Of a stretch of DNA of 64,000 nucleotides, positions 12,181 to 23,060 are shown piece after piece. The stretch spans positions 63,155,815 through 63,219,814 of the forward strand of contig NC_134573.1 in NCBI RefSeq assembly GCF_050947875.1, read 5' to 3'. Made by a program: the position numbers and the translations under genes. The notes under the pieces were generated by a model. The model did not search any database. It was not told where the DNA came from and saw nothing but the letters and a program-made list of their open reading frames with translations. The stretch's first letter is position 1; each line of letters starts with the position of its first letter. The stretch comes from Dermacentor variabilis. Its lineage: Eukaryota; Arthropoda; Arachnida; Ixodida; Ixodidae.

Positions 12181-12630
12181 TGCTATACATGCTTTTCATT
12201 CTAGCTATCTGCATCCATCTCCTTAAATTCTTTTCTCTTCCTCAAAACTTCTCTATCTAGCTTGTACCGCTACCTATGCCTTTGACAGATCCGGAGAAAA
12301 TACGGGGAAGGCGGGAGATGGAGATTCAGGACGATGAGCAAAGCCAGAGCAAGGTAAAAGCGGGAGCCAACGTTTCGACAAGTCAACTTTTCATTTTGAT
12401 GTGGTCGTATTAATCTGGGCCCTCCTTTCTTTCCACCAATCATCTGAAGTCTGGTGCTTATCTCAACTGCTGACCGGTTGGAGCTTCCTTGCAGTTCAAG
12501 CCCGAGCACTTCTACAAAGTAAACCTTACCGTCGGACTTTAGAGGGTGAATCCTTTGGCATTCCATGAGGATGTGCTCAGCGGTCGCCGAATTTTCGCTG
12601 CCGCGGACAGATGCCTCAACTTATTGCGAA
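12180..12630. repeat. Partial copy of a dispersed GAT-linked repeat family
   Basis: The segment ATTCTAGCTATCTGCATC ... CTTGTACCGCTACCTATGCC near 12200-12285 recurs in diverged form at 13990-14070, 27830-27945 and 28140-28230. Further on, the stretch around 12455-12520 (CTGCTGACCGGTTG) has a counterpart at 14150-14210. It is a non-coding dispersed repeat of unknown class. The GAT-rich head seen in other copies is missing here. Confidence 0.5.
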
Positions 12631-12658
12631 TAGTCGTTTAGGTATATTTTGTCCTTAA

Positions 12659-13590
12659 AGGGCCCCTCACCAGGCCTGGCCATTTTGAGCTGCCAAGCAC
12701 AGATCATACATTGCGCGATAACGATCGCGTCGGCAAAGTATTACATCGCTACGCACCGCGGAGAGATCTGATATTTCAAACCGAACGCCGTTTTTCCTTC
12801 TGTTCACGACCCCCGCGCTCGAAGCCGGAGGATGAAGTACTCGTGTGCCTGCGCCTGCGTACTCGTGTGGGCAGTGTGATGTCGGTCGTGGTGATACGTG
12901 ACTTCCAGAATTATTCAAGACATCTGTTATATGCGCGATCTGTTGCTCGAATTGACGAATTGAAGTTTAGCGAAATAATAAAACGCACAAAGGGAATGTC
13001 TTCCTGTGTTTTTTTTGTTTTTTTTTTTACTTGGCACCGAAGCAACACAGATGTACTTCCGCTGTCTGCTTGTTCCCATGGTCCTTTGCCATTTTCTACC
13101 TTGTTCCACCGCTTGATCATGCCCTGCGATCCCCTTGTTCGGCCTCAGTATTTGTGCAGCACTGAATTATGCCACTAGTTATGTTTCCTTGTGCACAATG
13201 CGCAAAATCATCCTCTCCGCAAGCAAGACAACAGCTCGCGCGCGACGCCGTCAGCGGAAGTGCGTAGTGTCTAAAAAAAAGAAAAACGAGGAGAAAAAAA
13301 ATGAAGGCGGGGTCTGTGACGTATACGCCACGCGTTCGTCGAGGTCCGGTATGAGAGAACGCAGTGAAGGAATTTCGCTTGCGGAAGCTAGACAGAGCGA
13401 GTGGAGATAGCGCTCTTGTTTGTCAGTGGAGCCTGCCTGCTGAAATTACGGGTTTGCAGCACTGAAATATTTCTATCTTGACTAATAATGAGCCGATTTG
13501 TAAACGTTGTGTGCCAGAACGCTCCTTAGACGAGCACTGCAACTTCCAGCGTATAACGAAAATTTGATATGGAGCCTGGTGAGGGGCCCT
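12659..13590. mobile_element. piggyBac-type MITE, copy 1
   Basis: A 932-bp element is bounded by perfect 17-bp terminal inverted repeats (AGGGCCCCTCACCAGGC at 12659-12675 and its complement at 13574-13590). Each end is flanked directly by TTAA (12655-12658 and 13591-13594), the target duplication diagnostic of the piggyBac superfamily. There is no transposase ORF; the interior has A-rich and CG-rich tracts. A second copy in the same orientation lies at 62530-63473 and aligns along the whole length. It would need a transposase supplied in trans. Confidence 0.85.
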
Positions 13591-13874
13591 TTAAGCACCC
13601 AGCTCGAGCCTCAGATAGGAAGGCTTTGTCCTTTGTGTGATGGTACAGATTTGTTCAAATTTCTTTCCTCCCATTCCTGTACATCTCTTTAGTATTTTTT
13701 GCTTCGATTTCTTGCATCCAATTCATTGTTTCTGTTTCTCTCACTTTTATTTTGATGGCCGCTGGTTTTCTATTTACGCTTTTAATTACCCCGTACTTGG
13801 CTGCCAACTTGCTTGACGTCTGCCTTTATTATGTATCCACTCTTTTCAGGTTCAGATACTTACCGGCATATACA

Positions 13875-14290
13875 GATAGTTCAATGATGATGGTGGTGAT
13901 TATTTATTACCCCTTTCCCCTTTGAAACGGGGCGGTGAGAAATAGTCCGCTAGACAGCTTGAATTAACCAGGTCTGCTATAGATTCGATTCGTTTTAGAA
14001 TTTTTGTATATATCTCCTCAATTTTTCTTCTAATCAAAATGGTTCCATCTACCTAGTACCGCTAGCTATGCCTGTAATGAATACGATTGTATCAATCTCT
14101 TCCGAGCATTTTTTTTCTACAATGCTCTAAACTTCTCTTGCTTATGTCAGCTGCTGGCCGGTTGATGCTTTAGGCGGTTAATGCTTCTCTACGAACACTC
14201 GGAGCCACCGAGCGACGCTGCCGGCAAGCCTGCGAAATGCAGCCATAATGAAGCACAGAGCGATATGGGGATAAAGTAGGTACGAGGTGC
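13875..14290. repeat. GAT-linked dispersed repeat copy
   Basis: Begins with a GATGATGGTGGTGAT tract, then TTATTACCCC and CCTTTGAAACGGGGCGGTGA, followed by the T-rich and TACCGCTAGCTATGCC blocks. The same order occurs at 27488-27620, 27745-27960 and 28045-28240. It is non-coding. Confidence 0.55.
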
Positions 14291-14349
14291 TCCGGGGTAT
14301 GTCGAAATGTGTAATGCTTACAGGAATTATTTTTGGAATTGCGGTTGTT

Positions 14350-15282
14350 TGTTTGAAATCAGTGGTACAATGAGGACTCGATGGGCCCCAAAGGTCAGTG
14401 CGACACCTTAAATTGAGCGTTCACGGGAAGACTACAAATGAAGCTGTGCAGGGTGATGTTGGTTGGACTATCTTTGAAGTGGGGGAAGCTCACAGTACAA
14501 TTGATAATGAAGAACGTCTGAGAAATGTGGAAGAAAGTGAATGGGCTAGGAAAGCTATGAGCTATATGTCCAGGAAAGACATTTGTTCACAGTGGAGGAA
14601 AACAATTAGGATCAGCAAGTATGCGGCCTGTAAGGTGGGCAACACAGCAACAAAGAACGTCAAGCGGAAAGTCACACAGGCTGAAATATTATCATGGCTG
14701 GAGGCAATGGAAAAGAAACCTGCCATGAGCATAGTCAAAAAGAAAAAAAAAGCGAAGTCAGGAAAGAAACAATTTATGATAACTCCAAGAGAAGTTCATC
14801 ATTTTTCGAAGCGAGATCGGTATGCCTTAGAACACCCACCGATAACGCGAGATATAAGAAGGAAGAAGACGGATGTGCTTGCTGCGGTATAGCTAGGAAA
14901 GCGATGGAGCATGTTTTATTAGAATGTGAAGACGTCTGTCCAGCTGCCAAGCGGTCAATTTAGGCACTACTGACCTGCTTGAAGCCATTGGGTTCAGCGA
15001 GAGCAGTGGAAAAGTAAAGCTGTCGGGAATAGAGGTTAGTAAGAGGCGATTGGAAAATTGGTGGAAGAAAAGTAGGAAAACGACAAAAAATGGAGACGTA
15101 CAGAAGTAAAGTTCGCAACGGGGGGTCAGAAATTTGGTTGTGGGAGTTTACAGCAGTTCTTTTCCTTTTTCTTTCTTTTTAACCTAGGTAGGCCATTGGG
15201 CAGCATAATAACAAGAGCCTGGTGGTGCAGCCCACCCGCCCGTTTCAAAAGGGACGCTCATAACATCCATCCATCCATCCGC
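14350..15282 (+). mobile_element. 5'-truncated LINE ending in (CATC)n
   Basis: Contains the ORF2 C-terminus and about 170 bp of 3' UTR, ending in a CATC microsatellite at 15263-15280. The 5' boundary is approximate, and I could not identify a target duplication. Confidence 0.6.
14398..15110 (+). pseudogene. LINE ORF2 C-terminal region
   Basis: The open frame from 14398 contains a WARKAMSYMSRKDIC block. In the overlapping frame after 14694 it continues with YDNSKRSSSFFEARSVCLR and ends with CACCGIARKAMEHVLLEC, the Cys/His knuckle found at the C-terminus of many tick-type LINE ORF2 proteins. A run of A residues at about 14738-14752 marks a frameshift. The RT and endonuclease are absent, as expected for a 5'-truncated copy. 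Together with the (CATC)n tail this is the 3' end of one LINE. Confidence 0.6.
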
Positions 15283-15469
15283 GTCCCGTCCGAAATGCAT
15301 GGCCCGCCGATGCGTTGCGAACGCTGAAAAATGCGCCATGCGGCTGCCAAGCTCTCGTGCCTCTCTCGCGCTTCTTTCTGGACACATGACGCCTTCTAGT
15401 AGCCTTGCGGAAAATTCCGCGTGAGCCTCGGCGACGTGATGGGTGGCGCGCCAGTACCTGAGAATGCCG

Positions 15470-16230
15470 AGAATTGTTCCTTTGCTTTCCGCACATCCAG
15501 TGGCACATATGCAGTTACCTAAGTTGGCGATATGTTCATTGAAAAGCGGCACATATAAGTTGATTCATGGCAGAGCTGGTTGAAGCGTTGGCGTCAAAGG
15601 CGATAATAGAAAACTGGCACTTAACCAGCATATTTGTGTCACAGCCTGCTAAAGCGTTGGGTTTCTGTCCTTGGAGGACGCATGTCACGTACATTTGGCT
15701 CCGCACAGGATTACGCAAGTTTAAAAGATATTTCTGTCGTTGTAAAGTGGCGTTTACCTACGCGCACATAACTACTAACCCAAGTAAGCATCAAAGAGGT
15801 TCATTGAAAACCAGTACAGACTGACTGGCACACACCAAGTTCTTCAATAACTCGCCATAAAGGTGTTCAGTTGAAGAGCGTGCAGACCCAGTCCCGCATC
15901 TACAGTGACTCACGGCTGCGGGAAACAGGTTTGTTATAGCTCATGGTTGCGGGAAAGTGACTCAAGCGGCGGAAAATAGGTTCATCACTGGGTATGCGGC
16001 AAAGTACGCCCAGCCACATTCTTTTTCACTTAGGTTGGTCCAAATGTTGATTTAGAACCGTGTTTCCTCAGCACAACCAGCCAGATGATGAAACCATTCG
16101 ACAGTGTACCGTGTTGGCGGGAAAACGGTTCGACACAAACATAAACACATACATAGATACAAACATACACAAATACTTAGCCGCCCGAAGGCCGTGAGGT
16201 GCTCTAAGAATGTCAATGCAGTCAGAACCT
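15470..16230. repeat. Dispersed composite repeat with GTTCATTGAA-AGCG monomers
   Basis: Short degenerate monomers recur here: GTTCATTGAAAAGCGGCAC at 15534, GTTCATTGAAAACC at 15799, GTTCAGTTGAAGAGCG at 15867. The unit also includes CATGGCAGAGCTGGTTGAAGCG at 15567. The same modules appear in the same order at 29440-29890. The copy ends near 16200 in an ACATA-rich tract. It is non-coding and looks like a decayed minisatellite-bearing element. Confidence 0.5.
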
Positions 16231-16539
16231 ACATCGTGTCTTTCGTTGGAACTTCGGCATCGCCAACATCTGCAATGTAATCATCGATTCCGCCTTCCTT
16301 GCGTACTACATTATACCTTGTTGTCGCCAACCGCCTAATTGACGCCACACCAGGTGTGTTCCTCAGGCCAGCATACGATCCCCATTAGCCAAGCTTGAAG
16401 GTTCTCTCGGTTAAAATTCAGTTGGCTTAATTCACCCTTGCTTTCCAATTCCCCTACTTGACTCTGTCCCACCAGGCTCCCATGCGAGGTGCCTCGTAAG
16501 ACTGTCCACTACACCAGGACTACCGCAAGCCCTCCGGTT

Positions 16540-16760
16540 GCCTGCCGTAACCTATACTCGGATACAACTTTAGAAAAAAGAGGGCTTTTACTCCTCCGAG
16601 GCGGATGCACACGAACATCCACCAATGAGCGCGCACTCTGGACCGACGTCATGCGCCAGACGGCCGGTGACCCCGCCGTCGGAGAAGATGGCCGCCCAGG
16701 CTTCGAACTGGGCGAAGTCGCGTCAGCTGTACGCGTCAACGCCTCGTCGCAGTGAATTCC
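16540..16760 (+). repeat. Dispersed repeat containing GGATACAACTTTAGA
   Basis: The segment GGATACAACTTTAGAAAAAAG at 16560-16580 occurs inverted at 21010-21030, and both are next to GC-rich sequence. An 88-codon frame crosses it but shows no protein family, so I treat the segment as a non-coding dispersed repeat. Confidence 0.35.
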
Positions 16761-16959
16761 CAAACTGTTTGTGATTGTCTATCATGCCGGAAATATTACT
16801 GCGAGCTTACGATGCGGCATTTGTGCCGCGTGCATTTATTCCAAGCCATGATACGGCGAAGAAACATTGAAGCGAGCATCGCTGACGCTGCACTACGCTT
16901 TGCCTGAAAATAGGATCCCACGGCCACCGCTGCAAACACACATCCTGCTTGTTTGTTCC

Positions 16960-17118
16960 ATGTCTGCTTTATTTCGCTCCCGAGTGAAGTTACGACGAGA
17001 AAAGTTTGCCAAAGTCTGGTGCCTACTGTCAGCGGTGGGTGTGTTCGTGTACTGTGTCGCTGCGTTTCTCGTCGGACGGGGTGAAGTGATGGAGCAAAAC
17101 CATTCTCAGGAGAAATGA
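16960..17118 (+). CDS. Hypothetical 52-residue single-pass membrane protein or 5' exon
   Basis: The ATG at 16960 opens 52 codons. The product has a basic N-terminal segment (RSRVKLRREKFAK), then one hydrophobic segment of about 20 residues (VWCLLSAVGVFVYCVAAFLVG), and a short polar tail. That layout suits a signal anchor. An upstream in-frame ATG at 16867 is possible but gives a less plausible start. I recognise no family. A GT donor at the end is not obvious. It may be a chance ORF; the only support is the membrane segment and the positive-inside arrangement. Confidence 0.25.
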   Translation: MSALFRSRVKLRREKFAKVWCLLSAVGVFVYCVAAFLVGRGEVMEQNHSQEK

Positions 17119-18532
17119 GAAAAGCGTGCGCGCATGAAACAAACCTACGAGCGTCTCAACAGAAAATATTTGCAAAAGAAGCCTCCAACGCAAAGATTTG
17201 TCGCCGTCAACTTAGCGTGAACGATCGTTTTCAGTAGTGAGATGGCCGAGCATTTAACGGCGGTGATCGTGCGTTGTGTGGCACCGTCGATTGATTACTT
17301 TCCACCAGGGCTCACCGCGCGCGCAAGTTGTAGAATGCGTGGTGTGGCACAGTCACGCATAAGTTGTGTTGCCAACGCTCGCTATGGTTTCCCACAACAT
17401 AGCTTCGCACTGCTTTTCAATTCTTGTGATATGTTGCAATTAAAAATTCCCAAGACAGTGTTAGGAGAACGGTTTTAAAAAATATACGAGAAGGTAGGCC
17501 CAGCAGCTTGTGAACCCGCTCCTATAATACCTCTACCCAGGTCTGTTTGTAAATGCGTGTATGTTTTCTTGCGTTTGTCATTTTTTTTATTTCCCACATT
17601 TCTTTATATTTGAGTTTTTCTTAGTTTTCGCGTTTGTGTACCTGATTCCATGCATGTTTGCGAATAATCTTATTTCGGTCCTTTTATTTTATATTAGCAT
17701 CTGTTTTTGCTAGTTTTCTTTCAGCAAAGTCTTTACACATTTTCATTAACGAATCTCATTCAAAGCACTAACTCCTGTACACTGCAGAGCTGGCCTCTTC
17801 CATCTCATTAAAACCTTTCTCACTGGTCTACCTCATCTTCTCAATCTGCCTACTCTCTGTGTTTTCTGTCTTTCCTTCTTGTGTTGTTGTTTCACTGTGA
17901 TTAATCAACTTGCTCAAAACAAATTTTGATCGCCTATGAAAACAGAAAGGTTTAGAGATACATTTTCTTAAAAGCGTCATGTGGGCTGCACAGCAACTTT
18001 GCCTCTTACCTCTGTTCATGTTTATGCATCAGTACATGTGGCAGCTCGCAAGAAGTGCACATGAAAGGCTGCATATTGAAAAGCAACATCTTTCTATGCT
18101 ATTGCATTTTTCATGCATTCAGTCTTAGTAAACAGACGGTTTCGCTGCCCATCACATATGATGGTAAGAGTTTTCAACACGAATAACATTGTGCAGTGGG
18201 GAGTCATTTCCTGTCTGACGCTTTCGTCGTTGCAAAGACATTTTTCTGTGAATGGAGCCCAGCGCAGCAGTGCACTGAGAGCTTTTGCAACTTTCACCAT
18301 TTATTACTTCACAAATGTCATTGTCTGAATCTGGCTGTCCACCACTATGCTGATGGCTTGTGAATTAAATAATTGCCTCAACAAAACACATTCAACTTCA
18401 CTAAGCATTTTTTTAGTACAAGCAATGCTAGCAGAGCTATTCAGGGTGAATAATTCTGCTTACATTGTTGTTACTTGCGCTGTCAGATAAACAAATACAG
18501 CAATGGCTGTGGCATGACTGTGATTTGATGTG
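17119..18532. other. Stretch without a recognised gene
   Basis: T-rich sequence (17540-17800) and unremarkable DNA. Short frames only, with no family motifs. The last ~110 bases resemble the tandem unit that follows and may be its decayed first copy. Confidence 0.5.
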
Positions 18533-19625
18533 CAGACTGCGAACGGTGCCTTTCAAGCGTGCCCTCGACTACTGCTATGAATAGTTACCCGAATGAGTAT
18601 ATTGGGCCTAACTAAGCTAATTATGTTTGATAATTGTTCTTATTCGCAAAACTCGCCTGGGCCAGGTAACCAAAATAAGCAATGCCACCACATGAATGTG
18701 TTTTTGCATGCAAGCTGCCAACAGTGGCTGTCATTCTCGCGTTCATTGCTGCCATTTCACCAACAGTGGTGACAGCTTGACTGCGCTTTGACGTGCAGAC
18801 TGCTAATGGTGCCTTTCAAGCGTGCCCTCGATACTGCTATTAATAGTTACCCGAATGAGTATATTGGGCCTAACTAAGCTAATGATGTTTGATAATTGTT
18901 CTTATTCGCAAAACTTGCCTGGGCCAGGTAACCAAAATAAGCAATGCCACCACATGAATGTGTTTTTGCATGCAAGCTGCCAACAGTGGCTGTCATTTTC
19001 GCGTTGATTGCTGTCGTTTCAACAACAGTGGTGACAGCTTGACTGGGCTTCGACGTGCAGACTGCTAATGGTGCCTTCCAAGCGTGCCCTCGAGTACTGC
19101 TATTAATAGCTACCCGAATGAGAATTTGGGCCTCACTAAGCTAATGATGCTTGCTAATTGTTGTCTTATTCGCATTACTTGCCTGGGTCAGATAACCAGG
19201 TTAAACAATGCCACCACATGAACGTGCTTTTTCATGCAAGCTGCCAACAGTGGCTGTCATTTTCGCGTCGATTGCTGCCGTTTCATCAACAGTGGCGACA
19301 GCATGACTGCGCTTTGACGTGTAGACTGCAGGCGTTTTCAAGAAAGGAAACGCATCAAGGCTGATGACGATTATTGTTGTGTGGCAGAAGGGGCACTCCA
19401 AAGGGTGTAAACTTTTCTTAGAGTGTATTGCTATGAATGACTACCCGAATGAGTATTTTGGGCCTCACTAAGCTAATGATGCTTGATAATTGTTGTCTTC
19501 GCATTACTTGCCTGGGCCAGATAAACAAAATAAACAATGCAAACACATGAATGTGCTTTCGCGTGCAAGCTGCTAAGAGTGGCTGTCAATTTCACGTGGA
19601 CTACTGCTTTTTCGTGTGAAGCTGG
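18533..19625. repeat. Tandem array of a ~263-bp unit, about four copies
   Basis: Units start at CAGACTGC: 18533, 18795, 19058 and (as TAGACTGC) 19322, giving periods of 262, 263 and 264 bp. Shared blocks include CAAGCGTGCCCTCGA, ACCCGAATGAGTAT, GCCACCACATGAA and CAAGCTGCCAACAGTGGCTG. The fourth unit carries about 90 bp of extra sequence near its start and is more diverged. Sequence to about 19700 still shows weak similarity. No conserved ORF is present. Confidence 0.85.
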
Positions 19626-19915
19626 ATAGTGGCTGCCCGAACGAACATTTTGGACCCCACATATTCAGGGTTAATAATTGTATTTGCATTCAGATTTTCC
19701 AGCATTTCAGCACATTTCCATGCGATTACTTATATTCAGCACGATCTGTGCAGGACATTGCGTTTTCAGAATTGAGCTTCCATTAAAAGGAATGTGTCAC
19801 CAAATGAACTGCTTATTTATTTGAGAGGTCACGGGATATTGCTTGGCTGCTGCGAACCCACCGGCAAAATTTGGGTAGCCCTAATAAGGGCTGTTCTTTC
19901 GTTAATAAGAAGCTG

Positions 19916-20512
19916 TTATTCATCATTGGGTGGCTCAATGCCGGACAGCTCGCAGTCGGAGTCGCTTTCTTCCCTGTCATCTTCACCCAGCTGGATGATG
20001 ATGGGTTGGATATGGTCACTCCCAGATGTATCAAGCCTGAACTTTGCCTCCAGATCCCTCACGTGTTTAATGTTCTTCTTCCAGTCTTCCTCCGTTACAT
20101 GCTTGATTTTTTCCCTCAAGACGTCTTCGACCGTGGACAGCTTGAAATCTCTGTTGTCCGCAGCGATGCCATTTTTCACCTTTGCCCACAGGAGCTATAC
20201 AGGATTAAATTCGCAGTGGTACGGTGGGAGCCTCAGTACAATGCAACCGGCCTTTTCAGCTGCATTGTCTACGATGTAGCTCAGAAAGCGTGGCTTTACA
20301 GATGCTACCAACTCAAGCAGCTCTTGTTCTTGTCGAGGATCCTTGGTGGTGTGGACATCGAGGCCACACAAGGCTCGTTTGGCAACAAAGAATCGCATTC
20401 CGATGTCACCTCGTTGGGCTCCATGTCGGAAAACTCGCACGGAATGCCTTGCGCGAACTGGCGAGATTTCAGGCTCGCAAAAAAAAGAAAGGAAAAGATT
20501 TGTGAAACACAA
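19916..20512 (-). pseudogene. Tc1/IS630-type DDE transposase, C-terminal fragment with nonsense codon
   Basis: One minus-strand frame runs 20512-19916, broken only by a TAG at 20195-20197. About 20340-20200 encodes KPRFLSYIVDNAAEKAG, VLRLPPYHCEFNPV, then the stop, then LLWAKVKNGIAA. This matches the last catalytic block of IS630/Tc1/mariner transposases (LPPYxxxxNPIExxW). The stop therefore replaces the third catalytic acidic residue. The rest is a helical C-terminal tail ending in an acidic stretch. Bases upstream of about 20345 read better in another frame, suggesting a further break. It may be a decayed transposon or a decayed transposase-derived host gene. Confidence 0.65.
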
Positions 20513-21289
20513 TACCGAAAAATATAAATTTTATGCTATTTAAGACCATGAGTGTTTATTTAATACGATGAATGAAGCATCCTTGTACCTTTCCTGCCTC
20601 GAGTATTCACGCCCCAGGTTTGTAATGGTTGCGATAACTGCATTGTTTTATATAAGTACTTGTCCAATAGCAACTGATTCATTTTAAGCTAGGAAAAAGA
20701 GTAGTAAATGTGCCGTGTACATGTAAACATGCGCAAAAGCCATGCAGAGCTGCTCTTTCTAATTTTGTCGCTTGCAATGAAGCGAAAGAGCAGACGAAAG
20801 GAAGCATTGTGGAAGGCACGGGGTTATTTTTTGTCGTGTTCCGGCATGTGCTGTAGCACATGAGAGCTCTACTAAACCAGTCATCAAAATACAAAAGTCC
20901 TTGTTTATACCGAGAATTGCGCGTTTCAGAAGCACGATTTTTTTAGTGGGATTATTTTAGTCGAGGAGGCAATCGGCTGTCGCGCTTCGGTCGTCTGGGC
21001 GGGGCCAGCGGGGCCTCCCTTTTTTTTCTAAAGTTGTATCCGACTATAGTGACCGAACAGCCGGAGTTGGACTCTGTGTTCTGCGAAGGAATCGCCCACC
21101 ACTCCTATGGAACTTGGGCGTCACCGCTTCACCTGGTAATAACGAAAACGGGGCTGGCGACCCCGCGGAGATTATCGTGCCCTCATGGCCCGTATCACTT
21201 CCGACAGGTACACAGACCGTAAAATACAGGACTTTGTCCAGCGCATACATGGCTGCCATGTCATTACGTTTAATTTTTGTCAACTATAA
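20513..21289. other. Stretch without a recognised gene
   Basis: No protein family seen. Contains an inverted copy of the GGATACAACTTTAGA repeat at 21010-21030. An AT-rich region covers 20520-20700. Confidence 0.5.
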
Positions 21290-21412
21290 TGATCCGGTCC
21301 TTTTTCTTTTCTCCCCGCTCTTCTTTCCGTCTTTACTTACCTTTCCCTTGCCCTAGTTGAAAGTAGCAAACCGTATTCCTTTAACTCTGGTTAACCTCCC
21401 TGCCTTTCACTC

Positions 21413-21464
<52 letters not shown>
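21290..21464 (+). mobile_element. LINE 3' end with (CT)n tail
   Basis: The sequence TAGCAAACCGTATTCC ... CTGGTTAACCTCCCTGCC, followed by a (CT)n tract at 21421-21462, matches the 3' UTR and CT-rich tail of the I-type LINE at 52711-55505 (TAGCAAACCGGAGACTC ... CTGGTTAACCTCCCTGCC at 55442-55483). Only about 130 bp plus the microsatellite remain, a severely 5'-truncated copy. Confidence 0.7.
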
Positions 21465-21468
<4 letters not shown>

Positions 21469-21898
21469 AAATCGGACAGCGCGCCGAATGCTGCAACAAT
21501 CGCGGAAACTCAGTTTCTTCAATTTCTTGTTTTACGAGTTTCGGCCTAAGAAACACGCGATACTGGTCTTCTCTCGGAACGCTGAGCACCCCACTCAGCT
21601 TGACCGCCAACTTTTCAAGCAACTCATAGACCATGGTCTGGCTATTAGTGTACTGAAGATCACGCTTGGCGCACCCGTCGTTACCTTTCCAAGCTACCAA
21701 GTCTTGGCTGAAGGGACTCGACCTCTACGTGATCACATCTTAGCCCTAGAAGATTATCCTCTGCCTGACGCCTCCAAGGGGCTGCGCTTTTTTCTCGGCA
21801 CACTTAACCTCTACAGGCTTTTCCTGCACAACGCTGCCGCTTACCAGGCTCCTCTCGTTCACGCCTTCACTCATCGCGCTGGCTTAGCAGCTGTATTG
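21465..21898 (+). pseudogene. gypsy pol fragment: RT C-terminus and connection
   Basis: A frame from 21464 reads FKQLIDHGLAISVLKITLGAP, VTFPSYQVLAEGTRPL, ALEDYPLPDASKGLRFFLGTLNLYRLFLHNAAAYQAPL. In Ty3/gypsy pol this is the thumb/connection region just after the YxDD box (FLG-LNFYRRF). The frame closes right where the SINE begins, so the element was split by that insertion. The catalytic box is absent, so it is non-functional. Confidence 0.75.
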
Positions 21899-22110
21899 CT
21901 GCGCTGCTAAGCACGAGGTCACGGGACTAAACCTCGGCCAGGGTGGCCGCATTTCGGAAGGGGCGCATTGCAAAAATACTAGTGTTCTGTCCATTGGGGG
22001 CATAATAAACATTCCTTGGTGATCACAATGAATCCGGAGTCACCCACTACGGCGTGCCTCATAATCAAATCGTGGTTTTGCACGTAAATACCCACAGTTC
22101 GTTCATTCAT
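21899..22110 (+). mobile_element. tRNA-derived SINE, 5'-truncated copy
   Basis: Starts at GCTGCTAAGCACGAGGTCACGGG, a B-box-like segment, then GGCCGCATTTCGG, a diverged middle part, and CACTACGGCGTGCCTCATAATCA with GTGGTTTTGCACGTAAA at the 3' side. The same order is found in the complete copies at 51779-52016 and 23368-23609. The A-box half is missing. Confidence 0.75.
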
Positions 22111-23060
22111 TAGATAGCGCCTCAGGCGGTCGACGATGTGACCAAGCTATCACTTGGACGATCAGCTCCGGTAAAAACCTTCAAGTGCTGCAAATATGCT
22201 CTCTGTCACTACATTCCGCTGCCACATCCCATACAAGACGCTGTTTTCAGGGTCATCGCCATCGGTGCCATCGCCGCTGACGCAGCCCTCATGCAACATG
22301 TGGACGGTACCTGCCGCCCCTTGTAGTTGTTCTCCAAGAAACTCGCCATTAAGAAGGCAACCCCTGCTATCGCCAGCTGTGTCTCCGGCACCGACTAAAT
22401 GGCCTGCTTACTGCTGTGAGCTACTTGCTATCTACGAGGCAGTTCAGGATTTCCGCTGCATCCTCGATGCACAGCACTGCACCACTTATGCCAACCAACA
22501 ACACGTCACATTCTCCTTCTCTAAACGCCGTGATAAACATCCGCAGGTCATGCAGGAGCAACATGTTGTTCATGGTTAGCTTGACACCGAGATTCAACAT
22601 GCCAGCGAAAGGGTAATGTGGTCACTGTGGCACTGCGCTTACTCCGCTACCAATTATTCATCTGTGGAATTTCTTCGTCAGGAATTACTATCTACTTCGA
22701 TATACACCACAAGACCATAGACCGCGCGACCATAGACCGCACGTGCCTTTATCACATTACCCTGGCCTCTCGAATTAGCTGCAGAACCTCAGCCATCCTG
22801 CAGTCCATTCCTCCGCGCGCCTCGTGGCCGACCGCTACATCTGGCCTTTTATGCAGCGTGACTCTTCCACCTGGCAGCACACCAGCATTCAGTGCCGTGT
22901 TGCCAAAATTGACGTGCTCGCGATTTCACTTCTCGGAACATTCGCCCAACCTCTAGAGCGCTTCCAGCACGTCCACTCAAGCACGTCCACGTCTAGTAAG
23001 AACTTGTCACTACTGCCTCACCACGGATCGTTTCATTCGATGGCCTGAAGTATGGCCTCT
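22111..23060 (+). pseudogene. gypsy pol fragment: RNase H and integrase N-terminus
   Basis: Across several frames: CELLAIYEAVQDFRCILDA and VTFSFSKRRDKHP (RNase H, 22420-22540), then ADRYIWPFMQRDSSTWQHT, CRVAKIDVLAISLLGTFAQPLERFQHVH (integrase zinc-binding region and start of the core, 22824-22980). Stops and frameshifts occur every 50-150 bases. Homology ends near 23060. Confidence 0.65.

Larger units (their letters stand above)
21465..23060 (+). mobile_element. Second Ty3/gypsy remnant, interrupted by a SINE
   Basis: RT connection, RNase H and integrase zinc-finger motifs occur in order on plus. The RT palm, protease, gag and LTRs are missing. A tRNA-derived SINE sits at about 21899-22110. 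The protein blocks differ from both other gypsy elements in the window, so this is a third family. Confidence 0.7.

Noticed and set aside
12270..12566. 98-codon minus ORF (MECQRIHPLKSDG...)
   Set aside because: Lies in the dispersed repeat, and its counterpart at 14.15 kb does not keep the frame; no family recognised.
12711..13178. 155-codon ORF in the first MITE
   Set aside because: The second copy does not keep the frame, and the element has no transposase similarity.
16489..16755. 88-codon ORF over the GGATACAACTTTAGA repeat
   Set aside because: Both strands are open and the repeat recurs inverted at 21 kb; more likely non-coding.
18533..19625. CRISPR-like or other immune array
   Set aside because: Unit ~263 bp with no short repeat/spacer structure; the window is eukaryotic.
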